In this document: piece by piece, positions 60,528-64,000 of the stretch | Layout of the letters: every line of letters starts with the position of its first letter | Numbering within the stretch: the stretch's first letter is position 1 | NCBI RefSeq assembly: GCF_024648825.1 | Contig: NZ_JANBBE010000010.1 | Location: forward strand, 1-64,000 | Source: Lentzea californiensis | GTDB lineage: Bacteria > Actinomycetota > Actinomycetes > Mycobacteriales > Pseudonocardiaceae | Length of the DNA stretch: 64,000 nucleotides | Direction of reading: 5' to 3' | The notes under the pieces: generated by a model | What the model was told of the DNA's origin: nothing | The model's input: the letters and a program-made list of their open reading frames with translations, nothing else | The model's database searches: none | Made by a program: the position numbers and the translations under genes

Positions 60528-60829
60528 GAAGCGACCTTCCTGATCAGGTGATGGCTGCACCACTGCCCGACGAAGTCGGCGGCTGCACGTGAGAGGCCGG
60601 TCGTTCGCCGTTGAACGGCGTGGCGCATACGACCGGGCGGATGAATTCTCGCCTGGCGGGTGAAGACGCGGTAGAACGTTCGACCGGCTACAACGGCGCG
60701 TCGAACAGCCTCTGATCGGGGTAGCCGATCAGGGCGGCCGGCCTTCCCGGCCGACGCGTCCCGTGCCGGCACCGGGTCGCGGTGCGGCGCGGCGCGACGC
60801 GGATTCGCAGGCTGTGGCCCCGTGCTGTT

Positions 60830-60943
60830 CGAGGGCATGAAATCTGCTCGGTCGCAACCCTCCGGAAGACACGAGATAATTTGAATGGTGAATCTCTCCG
60901 AGGGCATAGAATTACGCAGGAGGCAAATCTGCCCGAGGGCATG
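60830..60943. repeat. Three direct repeats of CGAGGGCAT in the cluster 2 promoter region
   Basis: CGAGGGCATG (60830-60839), CGAGGGCATA (60899-60908) and CGAGGGCATG (60934-60943). Intervals are 69 and 35 bp, near 2:1. Copies 1 and 3 share further downstream bases (TCGGTCGCA). They occupy the 530-bp gap between the divergent ligase operon and MFS copy 2, in which I see no gene. They could be regulator sites for either side. Confidence 0.55.
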
Positions 60944-60985
60944 GGATTCGGTCGCACGCAACGGTATTGACGAGGAACTTTCGGC

Positions 60986-61015
60986 TTGACAGTGTTGCGC
61001 GCATTTGATTGTGTA
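60986..61015 (+). promoter_or_regulatory. Sigma-70-type promoter of MFS copy 2
   Basis: TTGACA at 60986-60991 and a weak TGTGTA at 61010-61015 with an 18-bp spacer. The CTTGACA start and GCGCGC spacer resemble the promoter of MFS copy 1 (46993-47022). The -10 is poor, so the call depends mostly on that similarity. Confidence 0.4.
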
Positions 61016-61057
61016 CGAGTCGTTCAGGCCCTCGCCGATCGATATCCGAAGGTGGTC

Positions 61058-62635
61058 ATGACCACGCCTCCAACGCTGCCGAAGTTCAGGCAGCAGTTGA
61101 TTCTTGCCGTTCTTATGCTGTGTTCGGTGCTGATCTGGCTGGACAACACGGTCCTGAGCGCTGCGCTGGAGACCCTTGCGGACCCGGTTCGCGGGCTGAG
61201 CGCCGATCCCGGTGAGCTGCAGTGGGCCACCGGTTCGTACACGCTGACCTTTGCCACGTTGATGTTCACCGCGGGTGCGTTGGGCGACCGGTTCGGGCAC
61301 CGGACGGTTTTCTGCGGCGGATTGGTGGTCTTCGCGGGGTCGTCGTTGTGGGCGGCCTATGCGGGTGACGCGGGGCAGCTGATCGCGGCTCGGGCGGTCA
61401 TGGGGGTCGGCAGCGCGCTGATCACGCCCGCCATGATGGCCATTCTCATGTGGACGTTCACCGGCGCCGCGCGGGCTGCCGCGATCGGTGTTTTCTCCAC
61501 GTCGGCCGGTGTCGGCATGGCTGCCGGTCCCGTGCTGGCCGGGTTCCTGCTGGACCACTTCTGGTGGGGTTCGGTCTTCCTGATCAACGTTCCGGTCACG
61601 GTGGTGGCGCTGGCCGGGCTCGCGCTGCTGGTGCCCAACTTCCGCAGCCCCGTCGTGCGGCCGCTGGACCCCGCCGGAATGGTGTTGTCGATCAGCGGGC
61701 TCGTGGCGCTGGCCTACGGGCTGATCCGGGCCGGACAGGTGGCCGCGTGGGGTCGCGCCGACGTCTGGGCGCCGATCGTCCTGGGACTGGTGCTGCTGGG
61801 CCTCTTCGTGCTCGTCGAGCTCCGGGCCGAGGTGCCCAGCTTCGATCCGCGACTGCTCGCACAACGCGTGTTCGGTGGCGGCAACGTGGCGCTCGGCCTG
61901 CTGCTGTTCGCGGTGGCGGCCATCACCTTCTACAACGCCTTCTACCTGCAGGGCGCGCTCGGGTACTCGCCGACGAAGGCGGGTCTGGCCAACATCCCGA
62001 CCGCGGTCGGCGCGCTCGTGGGGGCGCCGCTCGCCACGCGCCTGGTCCGGCGTCTGTCGCTGCGCCTCGTCGCCGTGCCGGCGTTGACCGTGGCCGCGCT
62101 GACGATGGGCGGGTACGCGTTCCTCGGACTGGAGACCCCGCTCTTCTGGATCGAGGTCCTGTTGCTGGTGCAGGGACTCGCGATCGGCATGGTGATCGGG
62201 CCCGTCACGGCCGCGTTGATCGGCAACCTGCCGCTGGACCAGGCCGGTGCCGGATCGGCCGTCACCAACACCATCCGGCAGACCGGCAGCGTGATCGGCA
62301 TCGCGGTCGGCGGCACGATCCTGTCGATCGTCTACCGGCGCGAGATCGAGCCCTCGCTGGCGGGTGTGCCCGGTCCGGAGCAGGACCAGGCGCGGCTGTC
62401 CGCCGAACAGGCGCGCCACGTCGCCGACGTCATCGAGCGGCCGGCTCTCGCCAGGGCCGCCGACAACGCGTTCGTCGAGGCCATGCACGTCGGGGCGGGC
62501 TGGATCACGGTCATCGCGCTCCTCGGAGCGGTCGTGCTGCTCTTCACCCTGCCCGCCACCGCGAAGAAGAAGGAGCCGGTCGAGGTCAAGACCCAGGGCG
62601 CCGAGGTCAGGGTCGCCGAGGCGCCACGAGTGTGA
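61058..62635 (+). CDS. MFS multidrug transporter, DHA2/QacA-type (copy 2)
   Basis: A 525-residue, roughly 14-helix transporter and close paralogue of the one at 45366. Shared segments include LIWLDNTVLS, TLADPVRGL, GPVLAGFLL and GSVFLINVPV. Motif A is GALGDRFGHRT. ATG 61058 follows GAAGGTG, as in copy 1, and the upstream open frame is not used. It is divergent from the ligase operon and its stop overlaps the SNF2 gene by 1 nt. Export of the cluster 2 product or self-resistance is the likely role. Confidence 0.9.
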   Translation: MTTPPTLPKFRQQLILAVLMLCSVLIWLDNTVLSAALETLADPVRGLSADPGELQWATGSYTLTFATLMFTAGALGDRFGHRTVFCGGLVVFAGSSLWAAYAGDAGQLIAARAVMGVGSALITPAMMAILMWTFTGAARAAAIGVFSTSAGVGMAAGPVLAGFLLDHFWWGSVFLINVPVTVVALAGLALLVPNFRSPVVRPLDPAGMVLSISGLVALAYGLIRAGQVAAWGRADVWAPIVLGLVLLGLFVLVELRAEVPSFDPRLLAQRVFGGGNVALGLLLFAVAAITFYNAFYLQGALGYSPTKAGLANIPTAVGALVGAPLATRLVRRLSLRLVAVPALTVAALTMGGYAFLGLETPLFWIEVLLLVQGLAIGMVIGPVTAALIGNLPLDQAGAGSAVTNTIRQTGSVIGIAVGGTILSIVYRREIEPSLAGVPGPEQDQARLSAEQARHVADVIERPALARAADNAFVEAMHVGAGWITVIALLGAVVLLFTLPATAKKKEPVEVKTQGAEVRVAEAPRV

Positions 62636-64000
62636 TGAAGACTGAAACGGTGGCCCCGGTGAGGGTCGACAGCCAGGCCACGTACCTCCTCGACCGGCAC
62701 ATGTTCGCCCTGTGGACCTGGGCCGGCAGTGCGGCGGGAGCTGCTCCGCCCGTGGGGGACGTGCAGCCGATCGCCCTGGCCGTTCCGACGCAGGACCTCG
62801 CCAGGTTCGAGGTGTCCGAGGTCGACTGCGCACTGGTCGAGCCGGACCGGCTCGCCGGCACCTCGCTCGACTCGCCCGGCCGGTCCGTGGACGCCTGGCG
62901 GGCACGGATCACGGGCGGCGACTCGGCCATGCCGATCGCCGGGCACGCCGTTCCCGACGCCACCGGTGCCGCCGTGACGTCAGCGGAACACGCCGTGGCG
63001 GTCTTCCTGCACACCACCGCCGTCGCGGCCGAACTGCGCACCACGCTGACCGCCGAGCTGCGGCCCTACCAGGTCCGGGGGGTGAGCTGGCTGCGCGAGA
63101 CCGTCGACGTGCACGGCGGTGCGGTGCTCGCCGACGAGATGGGGCTCGGCAAGACGCTGCAGACGATCGGCTATCTCGTCGGACGCGCCGGCGAGGGGCC
63201 GCAGGTGGTGGTGTGCCCCACGTCGCTGGTCGGCAACTGGGCGCACGAGATCGCGCGGTTCGCACCGGACCTGCGGACGAAGATCTGGCGTGGCGGGCCG
63301 CTGGAGGCGATGGGCGACAGGACCGTGGTGCTCACCGGCTATCCGACGCTGCGCATGCACGGCCCCGTCCTCCTGGAGCACCAGTGGGTCACCGCCGTCT
63401 TCGACGAGGCGCAGGTGCTGAAGAACCCCTACACGCAGGTGTCGAAGGCCGCGCGAACCATCGAGGCCGACGCGAAGATCGCGCTGACCGGAACGCCCGT
63501 CGAGAATCGTCTCGAGGAACTCTGGGCGTTGCTGAACCTGGTCGCACCACAGCTCTTCGGGCACAAGGCGCAGTTCCGCCGTCGTTACATCCGGCCGATC
63601 GCGGAAGGTTCCGTCGCCGCCGCCACCCGGCTGCGCGGGGTGATCGAACCGGTCGTGCTGATGCGCAAGAAGTCCCAGGTCGCGGTGTCACTTCCACCGA
63701 AGATCCACGCCGACCTGATCTGCGACCTCACCGAAGAGCAGCAGCGGCTGTACGACCGGCTGCTGGAACGGGCGATCGACGACGGCTTCGGCAGCGGCGC
63801 GCAACGCCAGGCGAGAGTGCTGGCGGCGCTGACCGCGCTCAAGCAGGTCTGCAACCACCCGGCACTGGTCGCCGGCGATTCCGACGACTCCGGCGACTTG
63901 GCGGGGCGGTCCGGAAAGCTCGACCTGTGCACCGACATCGTGGCCAACAACCTCGAAACCGACTCGCCGACGCTGATCTTCACGCAGTACCGGAAGACCG
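62635..64000 (+). CDS. SNF2-type DEAD/DEAH-box helicase, 5' part (cut by window edge)
   Basis: At least 455 codons. An N-terminal region of about 140 residues precedes the SNF2 ATPase domain: the LRPYQVRGVSWL Q-motif-like start, Walker A ADEMGLGKTLQT, Walker B FDEAQVLKNP and motif III ALTGTPVENRLEELW. The second helicase lobe runs off the edge after TLIFTQYRKT. Such proteins remodel DNA-protein or RNA polymerase complexes (HepA/RapA-like). The ATG overlaps the MFS stop by 1 nt, so it shares that transcript, but a link to the cluster product is not evident. Confidence 0.88.
   Translation, partial: MKTETVAPVRVDSQATYLLDRHMFALWTWAGSAAGAAPPVGDVQPIALAVPTQDLARFEVSEVDCALVEPDRLAGTSLDSPGRSVDAWRARITGGDSAMPIAGHAVPDATGAAVTSAEHAVAVFLHTTAVAAELRTTLTAELRPYQVRGVSWLRETVDVHGGAVLADEMGLGKTLQTIGYLVGRAGEGPQVVVCPTSLVGNWAHEIARFAPDLRTKIWRGGPLEAMGDRTVVLTGYPTLRMHGPVLLEHQWVTAVFDEAQVLKNPYTQVSKAARTIEADAKIALTGTPVENRLEELWALLNLVAPQLFGHKAQFRRRYIRPIAEGSVAAATRLRGVIEPVVLMRKKSQVAVSLPPKIHADLICDLTEEQQRLYDRLLERAIDDGFGSGAQRQARVLAALTALKQVCNHPALVAGDSDDSGDLAGRSGKLDLCTDIVANNLETDSPTLIFTQYRKT

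Noticed and set aside
60389..62905. A long minus-strand open frame opposite MFS copy 2
   Set aside because: The MFS protein on the + strand is unmistakable and has a paralogue. The antisense frame is low in hydrophobic residues and repetitive.
1..64000. CRISPR arrays, tRNA and rRNA genes
   Set aside because: I saw no regularly spaced repeats with spacers, no tRNA cloverleaf with a CCA-type end and no rRNA-like stretch. Without a covariance-model search a small ncRNA could be missed.

Overview
This is a high-GC actinobacterial window. TTG and GTG starts are common, purine-rich SD sequences of the GGGGGA type precede many genes, and adjacent genes often overlap by 4 bp (ATGA/GTGA). The gene content (StrR-type regulator, type III PKS, large PKS, secreted sulfotransferase) suggests a secondary-metabolite-rich genus, perhaps of the Pseudonocardiales. 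The genus is an inference. I saw no rRNA, tRNA or CRISPR array.

Left flank (1-6831). A partial IS982-type transposase is followed by a secreted I36-type inhibitor, a small conserved protein with a 9-bp tandem repeat, a ThuA plus Gfo/Idh sugar operon behind a LacI-like dyad, and a TetR gene divergent from three reductase genes (MDR, F420/NADP reductase-like, Old Yellow Enzyme-like) with two clear palindromic operators between them.

Cluster 1 (about 6875-42789, nearly all on the + strand from 10238). It opens with a sugar O-methyltransferase, a StrR/NovG-type activator and a type III PKS. Then come a secreted arylsulfate sulfotransferase, a PAPS-type sulfotransferase, APS kinase (cysC) and PAP phosphatase (cysQ). 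Together these resemble the two-step sulfation known from caprazamycin/liposidomycin biosynthesis, in which a type III PKS pyrone carries sulfate from PAPS to the final acceptor. The middle holds an ABC exporter, a degenerate stand-alone ketoreductase and a block of sugar-tailoring genes. Next is a PUFA-synthase-like lipid assembly line: free ACP, FabL-like enoyl reductase and a 2100-residue KS-KS-AT-KR-DH protein. The end carries a polyprenyl-phosphate glycosylation set (GT2, GT39 here and a paralogue at 12308, GtrA) and a secreted galactose oxidase. The simplest reading is a reduced lipid that is glycosylated, deacetylated, sulfated and perhaps oxidised, with the last steps outside the membrane.

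Relic zone (42922-45336). A 5'-truncated reading frame, a DUF1963 gene, an IS5-type transposase fragment and a frameshifted LuxR-type fragment separate the two clusters.

Cluster 2 (45366-62635). Two close MFS paralogues with similar promoters bracket a 12-gene minus-strand operon (60527 to 47208). It encodes two AMP-forming ligases, an aminoacyl-tRNA-synthetase-like amino acid:carrier-protein ligase, two carrier proteins, a transglutaminase-like enzyme, an AurF-type diiron oxygenase, an R2-like diiron protein, a GMC oxidoreductase, a class III aminotransferase, an SGNH hydrolase and a molybdopterin oxidoreductase. There is no NRPS condensation domain, so the transglutaminase homologue is a candidate amide-forming enzyme between two carrier-bound units. 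A partial SNF2-type helicase gene runs off the right edge.
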